From: Megalonaias nervosa
Taxonomy: Eukaryota > Mollusca > Bivalvia > Unionida > Unionidae
Direction: 5' to 3'
Assembly: GCA_016617855.1 (NCBI GenBank)
Contig: JAECUM010028830.1
Coordinates: forward strand, 1-64,000
DNA: 64,000 nucleotides
Part shown: piece by piece, positions 13,243 to 28,200 of the stretch
Position numbering within the stretch: position 1 is the stretch's first letter
Layout: every line of letters begins with the position of its first letter
Made by a program: the position numbers and the translations under genes
The notes under the pieces: model-generated
Seen by the model: only the letters and a program-made list of their open reading frames with translations
Database searches by the model: none
What the model was told of the DNA's origin: nothing

Positions 13243-16200
13243 AACCATCCAGCAGTTTAGAATACAAGAATTATTATTTACATTTTTTTACAAAATATCA
13301 TTGCAAAAAAAATCAAACTCAAAAGATACTCCATGACTAAAGTTTACTTTCTTTTGCACAAGTTAAGAACACACTCAACTCAATATGCAGTGGGAGAAAT
13401 CTCCCTGGTATTATATGGTCTGTACATTATCGCATGCAGTCACAATTTTAGGCTTCATCTATTTTGTATTATCACTAAAGAAAAGGCAATCTTAACAGAG
13501 GGGAGACCACTACATATGATTTGATATCAAATTAACTCACCTGGGCTCTAGATCATCTTTGGAGGATTCCCTCTTCCTTTTTCTGCCTGTATCCCATCCT
13601 GAGACTGAAGAAATGAAAAAAAAAGAACTGTCTACAGTGAAAGTGTAACAGAAAAGGATGAAGTACAGCTGCAGTCAAGGATCAATACAGGCAAACATAC
13701 ATACACAAGAACAAAGATCTGATACAAACTCAGGTGTGAAATCAATTCCTAACTTGACTAAGCACAGTGATATACTGTTGATTAGAAGAGAATCCTTCCT
13801 GAAGAGAGGTAATCTGAGATTGTTCCAAAGGCTCCAAGACAATATAAAACGTTAAATTTTGAGCATTTCTCAAACTGTTACTCAACATCACGAGATGTGC
13901 TTACATAAAGCCAGGATCATCTGCCTTTGTCCTTTTCTGGCAACTGCTTTTATGAAGGGTGCGAACCTATAGTGATTGCCATAGAAAAGGGAGGTAAATC
14001 TTGGAACCTAATTAAACATGTCTGAGAAACCAAGCAGTCCCTTTTGTTTACTTAAATATCAACTAAAATACTTTACTGATCATTAAACAAAAATAATTAT
14101 ATTTATAATATAACATACATTTTAAATAAGTTCTTATCAATTACAACAGGTAAGATTTACTTTCAATAGTCCCTGATCAACCACATCTGGTAAGACTTAC
14201 TTTAATAAAGTTCTAATCAATCCCAAGAGGTAAGATTTACTGTATATAAGTCCTTATGTGTGTGTGTTTGTGATTTGGATTTTTAACATAGCTTTAAAAA
14301 TGTTTCAGTCATATCACCATGATGTCTGCAGTGTGGCAGTTAATAGTGATGTCTAGCACAGGGACATCATGCCACAGACATGTAGCATGATGTCTCATCC
14401 AGTCACATTATCCTGACACCAGACTGACCAGTGCTAACACTAACCTCTTAATGCCAAGCACTTAGTGAGGTAGCTGCTAGTACCATTTTTATAAGTCTCT
14501 GGTATGACTCTGCCAGTCTTCGAACCCCCGACCTCCTGCATCCAAGGTGGATGCTCTAACCACTAGGGCACTGGAGCGGTCATACAAGTCCTTATAAATC
14601 CAAACAGATAATACTTATTTGAAATAGGTCCTGATCAATCTCAACAGGTAGGACTTACCTTTTGCCTTGTACCTCTCTGACCTGCTAATTCTATCAGAGT
14701 CTCCACACATCTGATCTGCAAAACACAATATGATTGCTGTCAAGCGAGTGTTACTAAAAGGCAAACAGTTCTGACATATTTTGATGTTTGCATAAATTGT
14801 CCCATTCTGAAAATTTACCCAGGAACTCATCCAAACAATGTTATCCATTTATTTGTACTGTTTGTTCTCCTTCACTCCCAACCCAGAGGAGATCTTGTAA
14901 AGGTGAAAACAATGTTTTTTAATGTCAAAAGCAGTATGACTTATTTTACGTTCTTTGTTTTTAACCAAGAACAAGATATCAGAACCATCAGTTAAGTCAT
15001 CGCTGTTGTACCCTGAAGCTAGGCACTTAACCGTAACTGATTGAGCTAACAGAGTTCTAAATGGGTACAAGCATTTTGTCGGCTTTGGATTAACCTGCAA
15101 TGGACAGGAATCCATGGAATTTGGGATTAACCAGTCATGAAAATTTTTTAATACAATCTGCATCTGATTAGAGATTTTGAGATTTTTTCTGACAAAATCA
15201 AGAAAATAACAGAACGAGATTTTTTTGCAAAACATGTATACACTTTCTGTAGCCTTCTTTTTTTGCACATCCAAAAAGTTTAAATCCCAAATAATTTTTA
15301 TATACATAAAAAAATTTAAATTGCTGCCATGGCATAAAAAAGTCAGGCCATCTAAATTCATTTACAAACATGCATCCCATATTTCCCCAGATTATCTTAA
15401 ATGGTGTTTGTTTAATTATTCTAACAATGTGTTTGTCAAAATAGACAGTCCAAGAGTAAAAAATTGTGTAGACTTTCATTTTAAAGAAATAAACCCACAA
15501 ATTGGTGTCAGGCAAAACAAAAATATCTGTGTTTCCTACTGTATTGGCTTTAAAATTAGGGTAGGTAGGTAGTTTTTTTTTGTTGTTGAAACATATATAT
15601 TATAATGATCAGTATATATAATGTACTAAGTGCTTTAAGTGCTGGGATAAACCAGCTCAAAATAATTGCACAAATCAATTTCAGGAATTTTTTAGACACT
15701 TCTTCTTTATTTCTTTAACCCTGGAGGAAAAAAGTGAGAGGGCAGCAATGAAAAACAGGGACAGTCGGCGGACCGGAAACACATATGTTTTTTTGTGGGG
15801 GTCTAATGGCCTCAAATTCTGATTAGATAATCTACATATGATCATAAATTTCCTTTCTCTACTTCAATTAGCTTTTGCTTAATTATGCCAAGAAAAGCTT
15901 TTGTAACAAACAAAAATCTGAAGAAAAAATTCCTGCTGTACTTGCCTGAAGATCTAATATGGTTGTCTACATTAACACCCAAACAGAAACTGTAAAACTG
16001 CATGGAGATAGGTTTATTAGTTTTTGTCGGATATTATGCTCAAACAAATTCTGGTGGACATGTGGATACATGGATATACTGACATGTGGATACATGGATA
16101 TATTGACATGTGGATACATGGATATACTGACATGCAGCTGCAAAACAATATTGGAATGAAGGCACAAACTCAAAATGTGTTCACAGATCACAGATGTTCC

Positions 16201-19200
16201 GCTAATATGGTGCAATGTAAAAAAAAAATGTAGAGGATAAAGAACCAGTTGATAAAACTCTTAATAGGTGAAAAACGAAAGTGAAGATGAAGAGAAAAGG
16301 AAGATACACATTCGGTTTTTTTTGTCATGAGAATTAAGATTTTAGTTTTGGAAAAAAAACTGTTGAAAAACTTGAAGCTTCTGGAATTGGAGGTTCCTTA
16401 TTCTCTACATTGTTTATACATTTAAAAAGCTATACTCAGCATATCATTCTATCATTCTGGTGTGGAAGAATTTTTTTTTCATACTTGTGTTCACCAAGAA
16501 AACTCCAATTAAAAGTTGTATCCCCAGAACCACATATTTTGCAGAATTCTGTCAATATTATTTGGAATGCAGAATTTATACTTAAATTTCATAATAATTA
16601 GCAAAATTCAGAATGGTGTAAACTTTAATTTACAAGTCCAAAAGTTCAAAATGTGAAGCAAAAAAATCTAATCTGATCAGGTCATTTACATACCAATACA
16701 AATATGTCCACCAAAGATCATGCTTCCCCGAGTGGTTACTGTTTGATGGTGCTGTCAAGGTTTTTGCTTCTAACAAAAATGGCTAACACCACAAATTCAT
16801 AAATGTGTAATATTTCATTGTTTCCTTTTACCCTGATTTACGCTTCAGAGGCCCCCAAATTTTTCATCTGATCCTCAGTTTTGAAACCCAAGTTTTTTTT
16901 AAAACTCAGTATGACCTTCAGTTCTGAAAGCAAGGAGATTTTAACTCTTAGTCTTGCACCCCTAGGGGATACACTGTAATCATGTAATGGCCTGAATCAG
17001 GTCATGTACACAAGAGAGGCAGCCAGAAAATTTCTTAAGAGGGTGAGATATCACACCCCCATCTCTATACATATGGAATCAAGGTAGGGATTGGGTGTGT
17101 GTGTGTATGATTTGGATTTGTAATGTAGCTTTAACAATTCTTCAGTCATATCGCTACAATGTCTGCAGTGTGGCAGTTTATAGTGATGTCTAACACTGGG
17201 GCATCATGTTGCAGACATGCAGCATGATGTCCCACCCAGTCACATTATCCTGACACCAGGCCGACCAGTCCTAGCATTAACCTCTTAATGCTGAGTGCCA
17301 AGCGAGGCAGCTGTCAGTACCACTTTTGTAAGTCTTGGGTATGACTCGGTCGGGGATCGAACCCACAACCTCCTGCATCCAAGGCGGACGCTCTAACCAC
17401 TAGGCCACTGGAGCAGTCAGTAGGGATTAGGGAGGGGGAACAATGGTAATGACAACTGACGGGTAACAACATATAAAGTATACCTAATCTAAACAAGTAT
17501 TTTATGACTTTGTAAAACTTCTTTGACAATTAATATACAAGATATCTGGATACCTAATTCAGTTTGCTTAGCTGGTAAATATCGCTTATCAATTTCTTCA
17601 AAGCCTTTGCAAATGGAAAATCATTTATTGGAAATCCCCACACCCATATCTGTATGGTCATTGGTTTATCTGATGATTCAGATGATAGAGGTTTACTTGA
17701 ATTTTGTTCTAAATACTAAATCTCTCACAATTGGTTTATTTTTTATTATTATTATCATTATTCATTTCTTTATAAAGGCAGTATCTTTTAAATTTGTTTT
17801 GTGAGAAACCCACAATCCAAATGGCCTGGCATCCTCTGTGCACACATATAAAACTATGATTGCCAATTTCATTGTCTATGTTGAGTGGTTTTATGCAATC
17901 TAATGAACTGCTCAGGACAGACAAACCAATGGATCGAGGATATCAAATCAAGATGTCCCCACTGAGATGACATCAATATGTCCCCCACTGAGATCAAATT
18001 AATGTCCCCATTAAGATGAAATCAAGATGTCCCCACTGATATCGAATGCACATGTCCCCACTAAGATGAAATCAAGATGTTCCCACTGAGACCAAATCAA
18101 AATGTCCCCACTAAGATGAAATTAAGATGTCCCCACTGGGATCAAGTTTTGTTCACAGAGATCAGATTGTGTCTCCCCACCAAGATGAAATCAAAGTCCC
18201 CAATATAATCAAATCAAGATGTCCCCACTGAAATAAAATCAAGATGTCCCAGTGCAAGCAGTGTCTCAAGTCAGGAATCCCATATACCACTGCAGAATTG
18301 TTTATCCTTCTAGATCTGTGTTATGCCATGTGAGTGCAGTACAGACAAGGAACCAGTCAAACCCTCATAGCAAATAAAAAACATACAGTTCTTAGATTTA
18401 ATCCAGTAGAGTAGAGAAAAGGAGTCAGACTGACCCTCATGGCCAAAATAAATACAGTCCTAAGATTTAGTTTAGTACAGAAGCCAGTCTAATCCTAATG
18501 GTTGATATAAATACAGTTCTTAGATTTAACTTAGTACAGAAGCTAGTCTAATCCTAATGGTTGATATAAATACAGTTCTTAGATTTAACTTAGTACAGAA
18601 GCCAGTCTAATCCTAATGGTTGATATAAATACAGTTTTTAGATTTAACTTAGTACAGAAGCCAGTCTAATCTTAATGGTTGATATAAATACAGTTCTTAG
18701 ATTTAACTTAGTACAGAAGCCAGTCTAATCCTAATGGTTGATATAAATACAGTTCTTAGATTTAATTTAGTACAGAAGCCAGTCTAATCCTAATGGTTGA
18801 TATAAATACAGTTTTTAGATTTAACTTAGTACAGAAGCCAGTCTAATCTTAATGGTTGATATAAATACAGTTCTTAGATTTAACTTAGTACAGAAGCCAG
18901 TCTAATCCTAATGGTTGATATAAATACAGTTTTTTAGATTTAACTTAGTACAGAAGCCAGTCTAATCTTAATGGTTGATATAAATACAGTTCTTAGATTT
19001 AATTTAGTACAGGAGCTAGTCTAACCATCATGGCCAATAAAAATAGTTTTCAGATTTAACTTAGTATATGCATCAGGCTTAAGTTTCTCTACATGAACTG
19101 CACACATCAGGTTGGTATTTTGCAGTGCCCAGTGCTTTTAATGCATGATTCACATACATTTTTTGCTGGAATGGAAGACTATACAAGTTCATCTTACCAA

Positions 19201-22200
19201 GTTCTAGTTCTGTCTTTTTCCTTTCTTCAACTCTTTCCTTCTTTGGAATCTTGTACACTTCCTAAAATAAGAAACAAGTTTACATGTTTGAAATGTGCAT
19301 TTTCTAAAATCCTACTTGGGTGTTAATTTGAGCTCATTGCTTCAGACACATATGCAAAATAAAATATCTTAATGTTTCATCCACTGAAATAAGAATTTGT
19401 TTGAACAGAATCGGTAAAAATGAAAATAGCTTTTAAAGATTACTGATCTATTACTAACAAAGTAAATTTTACTGTTAATAATGATCTTATTACTATATCG
19501 CAGGGGTCTCCATGATATAGGCTAGAATTATTTTACAAGAAATGCATAACAAACAGTTAAACCGAGTATTAATTCTGGAATGGACCCTTTAAGGGATTGC
19601 ACCACTTACTCATTTCCCATAGTACTTAATGTCAATACACATGTATTGATACACTTTTGCTGTGTATCGATATGATTCATGATACAAAGCCGATGATACA
19701 ATACATTACTGACACACACATCAACCTGATGATCTTTTTATCTTTAGAATATATGTCAGTAGTTGGGTGGTGTCAATGTATGTGTTGACCTATTAGTTGT
19801 ATGTACAGTATGTAGAGTTATCATCAGTGCATGTCATTCTTTATCCTTTTCAAGATTATTATAAAAAAAAAAACACTTTCAAACTGATCCATTAGTTGTC
19901 TGATTTGACTCAATCTATTAGGCCTTTTCTGGTTATACTTTTGACTCATTCTGGTCACCAAAGCCTTCGTTCTGCTAAACATGAATGTTTTAAAAACACC
20001 TTATTACTAATTTCATTCTATTCACAAGAAGATTTAGAAGGTATGACTGTTATCTTCATAAGAACCAGTGCAATTTCCTTGTGCAAAGAAAGTCTTGTCT
20101 ATAATAAGTCCAAGTGTGGGAGTGGAAATGACTACAAATCTTTCAGACTCTGCTTCCTGCAAAACAACTGCTGCAGCCATAGAGCTGCTACAAGTTACGC
20201 AGTTTGGAATCTGGCCACTTGCTGATTCTGTGGTAATTTCCATCTTTATCATGAAGGTATGTTCAGATGCTGATTACATACATCAGCGTAAAAGTAGACA
20301 TTACAAATTTCCTACCTCTGTACGATTTGCATACTCTACAACATTTAATAACCACTTCTGCACAAAGTTTCTCTGCTGCTTTGAATCTATCTGAACACAT
20401 CTGGATGCCAATACTTCCATTTTGTTCCATTTTCCACAGTGAACAAGCTACAGTAGTTCTTACTGGTGGTTCATCTTTTACCCTGGATTTGAACAAACAA
20501 AAACCTCCAATCCGAAATGAATGTAATAAATTTCACTGTGTGACATATCGGATGCGTAGCCTTCAAATTTGATCCAATGAAACAAAATGTGAAGCAACAG
20601 AAACATGTGGCTTAGAAGTGGCTATTAAATAATTGGTAAACTACTTAAGCTGTTGCTGTTGTTGTTGTTGTTGTTGCTGTAGGGTTTAACACCATTTTTC
20701 AGCACAAGATAGGTTATACATGGTGGCCAGTATAAATGGTGGAGGAAGAACTTGGGAAAACCACGGAAAGAACCACTGACCCACGAGAAGCTACTGGCAA
20801 GCTTTCTCACATACCCACATTGGCTGAACCCGAGACTTGAACCCATGCAGACAGAGGTGAGATAGCAGTGACCCATAACGGTGAGCGCTTTTAACCACTT
20901 GGGGCCCCATAAAGTACTAAAGTCAGATCTGGAATGTCTTCTTTTAAGTTTGTATATGTTTTCAGTGGTTGGACTTAATGTCAGGATAAAATAATTATCA
21001 TGGAAAAGGCAAAAGGCATGGGGGGTAGTTCTGAATCACATTAGTCACCTTGTGTTAATCTGTAGGAGAGTGGTCTTGTCAATGGTTTGTCTTTCTTGCT
21101 GACAGAATCAAGCACATGTGCCTGCTACAGCAGTCTCAGATAATTCTCAATCTAAAGGCAAACAACTAATAATGATTCGCAACTGCATAAGGTTGAAGTA
21201 ACTTGTATAGAGCAAGTATCATCTTGTATTGATTCTTCACCTTTAGTATTGATATGGGTATTGTATTAGAAAAAGTATTTAATGCATCAATATATCCAAA
21301 TAATTTTTTCAACGCTAGTCTCCAAGGCCAGTTTGTGAATTACCCAGTAACCTGAAATCAGACTAGATGAAGGTAGCCAATCTAAAAGACAGTTTGGCAT
21401 CCAATGACATACTGTGGCATGCTTCGTTTACAGCGTACTATCACTTTTTGATACCTAGATATTTAACGATAAGTAGGGTGTAAATGTGTGACACCTGCAT
21501 AAGCTCTAGTGTCAATACCCAACGTACTATGGTGCACAGTGTATGATGCTAATTTGTGGGCTATTCATCGCTTGAAACACCTGGTCAAAATACATTGGTA
21601 CTGTTTCATTTAAATGTATTTACGAACACCTGTAATTATTAACGCTACAAATTGATGCATACAGGTAAAACCTGTTATAACATGATTCGTATACTGTGAT
21701 TCCGCTTATAATGCAATAGCAGCATGGCTCACATTTTTTTATTTAAGGTGATCTCTCTTTTCAACATCCTAAATACATGCTCTCAGAAAAGCAAATTATT
21801 TGCATCCCTAGCATAATTTTTATTCCCAGCACTATGTTTAATGTTGCCTTAACTTCCGAAATTTTCTAAAACATTGTAGGGCTTCTCTGTGACCGACAGT
21901 ACTGTATGTGTTTATTGCGTTTGTGTTTACATATATACATGTATGTATACATTTAATGGTTTATAAAAATACTTTAAAGTACAGTGTATCAATAAAGAGT
22001 TTAAAGAATGTAATTGCATATCATTTTCATTATTATATTTTTATGTGATTTTGCTTATATTTAGTAAAGTTACTGTCAATGGGTATATTTACCTCATCAC
22101 TGTGCACTGTTTCTGCCATATTGGCATGTATACAATTCAAAACTGGAGTATATTTGATGTCTGATGAAACCCGGCAAACAAAACAAATGATATATGATCA

Positions 22201-25200
22201 AGAGGTTAGTTAAAACTGAAGACATTGAAATTTCAGTGCACATTTTCTATGGGGAAGTTTTTTGAAAGAAACTTTAACATGATCCCGCTTATATCGTGAT
22301 GTTATTCTTTGGACCCTGAGCATCGTGTTATGACAGGTTTTACCTGTATTTATAAAACTGTATGCTAGTTAATAACTACATACCTTTAGATCTACCCAGG
22401 AATCAAGGAGGCTGGCAGCCAAAACTGACAGGTCTTTATCATCATCTTTCTCTTCAATCTCCTCCGAGTCAGTTACAATTTTTAATCTCTCCTCCACGCT
22501 TGATTCCACTGCTGCTGCCGAAAGTCTAGAACTAATTTCTTTGTCTAATCTATCACTCTCTTGACTAAATTCTAATGATTCCTGACTAGTCTGTTGTGAA
22601 TCAATAACATTTTCATCCTTCATACCACTCTCTGCTGATACCATGAATTCCTTCATTTCAAAAAGCTGTCTCCTCAATTCGAATGCCTCCTTTTTCTTTG
22701 GTGGTTTTGGAATTTGAGATGTACTAGACACATTATCAAATTCCTGGACATCTGAAATTTCTGATGCACTAGTCCTAGATTCACTATCAGAGCTTGAGGC
22801 CTCGTCAGCAAATTTCACTTTTTTCTTTGGGTGCTTTGAAGAGTTTCCAAGAAAACCAAATGAACTTAGAATAGAGACTGGTACTTTGGTGGATTGTGCT
22901 GGTAGAGGAGTAACGGGCGAGTCTGGGACTGAGTCCCGTGTAACTGTGGAATCTGAGGTAGTATCACCGTCGTCATCGTCTTTACTTGATAAACGTTCCA
23001 CAACAGACAGAATCTTGCTTTCTTTAAGAATTGTTTTATTTCCTATTGGAAGTGACTTGAGCAAGGAGAGAATCTGAAGAAAAAAAATCACACTCTAATT
23101 GTTCATATAATCATGTATTCCTGTAACTGTAGCACAAAGCCTTTATCTTACAAGAGTCTGAGGGCCTGATGCTCTATTGGCTGAAAATAATTTCCATGAA
23201 TTTAAGATATCATTTTCTCCTTTTAGCTGCCGAGTGTTGAAACAATTTTCAGCAATAACAAGATTTTCAAATTAGCTGCTGCAGTGAACATATTGGATAT
23301 CAGATTGGCAACATTTTTAATTTTGGACCAAGCGGACATCATCAGAAGTCATTTGATTAAAACCACGTCAATATATCCATTCAGGGGCAGCTGCAAGACA
23401 GTCACTATGGCAGACATACAGAATGTACCATTGGCACTTTGTTCATTAAGGACCAACTAAGTATCATAAGAAGTCTATTAGTTAAAGCTCCATGTTGACA
23501 TAACCATCACATTTACAAGAAAGCCACCATGGTGGCCGTACTGAGAGTCAGGTTGCATCATTTTCATTTAAGATCAACTAAAGAACTAAAAACTCTTCTG
23601 AGGAAAAACACCATGTCAAAATCACTTTCCGTTTAAAAGGAGTGGTGGTAAAAAGATTTTCAAGGTGGCCATATTGGGCATCATTGTAATTTAGGACCAA
23701 AAAGACACTATAAGTAGTCTGTTGGTATGACTTTCCATTTTTGGGGGAATAACAATAACAAGATTTTTAAAATATTAAAACATAAATATCAGGGTCAAGT
23801 TATTGTATCTTTTTCATTCTTGCTCTCAAGTTCTGATACAAAGAAAACAAAATAAGTTGTTTACTTGAAGAATATAACATGAATTCAAGAAAACAACACA
23901 TAATTTGGACAAAGAATTTTTTACACTATATTGTTATATTTTTTGCCAAGGTCAAATTTCACAAGGGCAATTTAATTTTCCAGTGAGGTTTGCCTGGAGT
24001 TTGCTGACTTTTATAAAATCTGTCCAGCCCTGGCATGCATCTTTAATGGCAGATATATAAACCAGTTCAGCATATAGCATTAAAGTTTTGTGTGTGTGTG
24101 TGTGTGTGCATACATGTGTGTGTGCAAATGTGTTTTAATCTAAAAGCTAATTTTTTAACATTTTTTTCAATCAACACTGCAGATGAATCTAACAACTGCT
24201 CAAAATCATCTAATTAAAGCTGATGAGTAAATATTATTTCATCTGTTCAAATGTTTCTATATAGTCCCAAAGTCACTTGTATGCTGCATCATTTTGTAAA
24301 TTGTATTGGAACATTTCAATACTGTCTGAGTTTGTTCGTAGTGATCAGTATAACAAATAACGCAGTCCCTAATATGCTGGAACATTTATGCAGTATGATC
24401 AAAATATATGTTTGTATCAGTGTCATGTGACTAGATCATGTAGAAAACCAACTTGCTTATCCAGATAAGGTCTTTTATTTTGCATGCATGATTCACACAA
24501 GCAACTGTACCATTTCTTGAGTAGATACAACCCAAACATCTACAGCAGGCACGTTCAACTTCCTCCAGGGTTCTGGGCAGATCAACTATTTTTAAAGGCA
24601 CACTCTATGACGTAAATATGTGGATAAAGCCAGGTCGCAGGCTATAGGTTGCTCAGGGACTGGTCATGTTGGTCAAGCTTTAACAAAGACAATGACAAGA
24701 CGTGTGACAAGTTCACACAGTATGTGAAAGAATCTAATGAAACAAACTCTTATTAACAATATACCTGATAGAGCAATTCTCTGTTTTCTTGTTTATTGTC
24801 TGTCATCCAGCTCCACAGTAATTCAAGACCATGATAATCAAGAAACAAACGGAAACAGGCAGGCTCCGTTGTATTCTGTGGAAAATATACGGCATAACAT
24901 AATCAGTTCCTTATTATTATGTATATATTAAAAAACATAAATATAAAATATCAAGGAGTGTCAAAAGTAGGTGTGCTTTCAACACAACAAATATTTAATT
25001 ACATCTAAAACAAAATTATTAAAAATAAATTCCTGATTAAACATGCAAGATATTGAGGCTCAAAAACTTCAACAATTCCTTTAATCTGCTTGAGGACCAC
25101 ACGAACATCTCTTGCACAAAACGACATGATCTTTATGAAAATAAAATTATGATAGCCTTCCCCTTCACAATGGTCTTGCACTCAATTTAAAAACTACCTA

Positions 25201-28200
25201 TGCTACACCTGGTTTCCATGGCAGCATACAAAAATACAAAATGTTGAAAATTCTAAGTATCAAAAGCCACCTGTAAGCAACTTACCAAAAAATGACAGAC
25301 TGAGTGATAGCTTTATACTCAGTATTACATACTAGGAAATAAAAGGCAGTTGCTTTAATGCCAATGATAAAAAGCACATTGAAAATAATACACAAATAAC
25401 TATACCTATCACCCATACAATATTCAATTTGCGGTTATCCATATACTTTTTCTTTCCCCCATTATGAAATCATATTTACCTGTAATACTGTGAGTATAGC
25501 TTTCCGATGTTCTGGGTCCTCTGCCCGGACCATAAGTCGACACAAACTTAGGACATCCATCTTGTTCCTCAGTCCTTCCTGTAACTCAGACATCTGCTCA
25601 ATTTCCTCTTCCAACTGGAAACAATGCAAGGGACATTACTCTGATGATGATTGTGATTGTGTTTATGATTTTTAACGTAGCTTTAACAATTTTTCAGTCA
25701 TATCGCTACGATGTCTGATGATGAGAATTTGGACTAAGTTTCTATAACACTATTTCATCTTTCTGATTCGCACATGTATACGGCTCTATCTCTTTATAAG
25801 TTGTGTTCCTTGACCTTAAGTGCAAGCCGTAAATGGTGACCTCGACAAGTGGAACCCCAAATCTTTCTTACCCATCTCGTAAGTCATCCAAAAACTTTGC
25901 TGAAGGTAAATGGCAAAGGGGGCACTCACCAGTTATTAAGTACTGTTGAGAGAGTGACGTATGTAAGTTGAAGTTGTTTACATTTGAAACATGCACAGTG
26001 GAGAGAATGTTAGCATACCTCTACGCTACTTTGATGTAATGTGGCTGACATTTCTTTGGATATTGTACTTTTGGAAACTGTACATGATCTAAGCACACAG
26101 CTAACTAAAATGACTGCTCCCTTGTGCTAAAAAAATCACCCTGAATTAGTCTGAAGTACACCATCTTTAGCAAATATTAAAATTGGGAAAATGAATTTCG
26201 CCAGACTAGACAATGGATTAATTACCAAATATATCAAATTTAAAAAAAAGTTATCCGCTCGTTTTTTTTATACAAATGAACTCTGCAGTCCAGGAAGTGA
26301 AAATGACCAAGTGGAGCTAGCAATTTTTTGAAAGGTACACATCTGAAGTAAGGTCAAGCTGTATACTCATAACCAAATTACACCCATCAATCATACACCA
26401 AAATAAAGGGAATTAGGGGTTCTTTGAACGATACCTAACATATACAAGGTCTTTTATAAGTAGCTAGCATAACCAGTGAAGAAACCTGGGGAAAGTCCTT
26501 TTCTTTAAAATTCTAACCCTATGCAAAATACAAAACTGTAGAGCGCCACCAAAGAGCTGAAATCTTGGTGAAGAAACCATTTTTCTGATTTTAGTCTGTG
26601 ACCTTGACCTTTGAACCCCAAAAGCAAGTTTTCCTCCTTACTCAGGTGCAAGCTATCCACTAAGTCGGTGATATAGAACACTACTGTGCAGAAATTTCTT
26701 GTTTCTCTCACTGTGATCTTAACCTTCTAACTCCCAAACAATTGCAGTTTTCCTTATCCCAAGTGCAAACTACCTACAAACTTTGGTACCTGTAAATGGT
26801 GCACAACTCATACTCATGCAGAAATGAAATTGGTCAACTCTGATCTTTTTTTTCTTTTTTTTTCCACTATATCTTGATACAAATTCTTTCTATAGACAAA
26901 TGCATAATTGATGTGAAGTCTCTTGTTCATTATTTCAGTCATCCAAGATGTTGATGATAATAAACCAAACAGATCAAAAATATGGCTTCAAGAGTGGTAA
27001 CAAGATTGGTCAATAAGATACAAGATCCTGTTTATTTTCAAAATTGTGCAAAATCCTGATGACGCAGACCTATAGGCATGGATCTCACTCCTCCTTGAAA
27101 AATTCCAAGATGATATAAGCATATATTACAAGTCTGTTCAAAAGTGGATCCCAAATATGGCTTCCTGAGCAGTGACAAGCCCAGTCAGGCAGTTGCAAGA
27201 TTTCATCAATAATACACATTATTACTCATTATTATCCAGGATCTTGATGATACCAATCGGATGTAAGATCAACCCATTAATATGCATGCATCACACTAAT
27301 TATCACAACTAAGTATGAACTTCATGATATTGATATAAGCATATATTTCAACTGTCATCAAAAAAATATGGTCTCCCGAGTGGTAAGAAGCTCAGTTACG
27401 GCTATGCAAGATCCCCTCATTTGAAAGCATGGATCTCACTCATTATTGAACTCTTACTAAATAAATGTATATTCCAATTTTAAAAAAATCTGATCTGATA
27501 TATGACCACCAGTGTAGCAACAAGGTTATCCAATCAGGTGTAAAATCCCATCATAATCATGGATCTTGCTCATTATTATACTTCTCCACAATGTTGAGGA
27601 TATAAACCCATATTCCTCAACTGACTGACATTGGAACAGAAATATGGACTAAGTAGTGCCAAAATGATCGCCTGATGACACATGATGGATGACACAAGTG
27701 TAAGGCTCACTTGGCCTTACAGCCTGGTAAGCTAATAAAAAATTACTTCATTAACCTAATATAATAAATAAGGTACTAAAAACAATAAGATCTGGAATTA
27801 AGTTATGGTAACATATGCCTGTAAATGGTCACTATCACAAAATTCTGACTCCTAATATATGTTCTGCACTATACCTTGTCATATTCTTCAAACATTTCTT
27901 CTTTCTTCCTCTCCTCTGCTGTTGTCTTCTTTTTGCTTTTGAGCGGAGATCGTTTGGTTCCCCCAATAAATCCTCTGCAGTTTTCAGACCCGCAGAAGCA
28001 CTTTTGTGCCTCCTTCCTGTTAACAATAAAGAATGATTCATATGCATGTATGAATTTGCTTAAATCCAGTAGAGCTGTGTTCATGTAAATGTGTCATTTT
28101 TGTGTTTTTGTGTCACATTTTTCAAGTATCATGCAAATATTGGATTTGAATTTATTTTTTTAAAATTTAACTTTAAAGATTTTTCAGTCATATCACTACA

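Noticed and set aside
14849..15572. Overlapping open frames of 105-170 codons on both strands.
   Set aside because: AT-rich with Lys/Phe/Ile-rich translations typical of chance, no conserved motif, and not in phase with SETD2 exons 11 or 12.
17340..17418. Antisense tRNA gene.
   Set aside because: Promoter boxes belong to the family A SINE head, repeated in several places with the same body.
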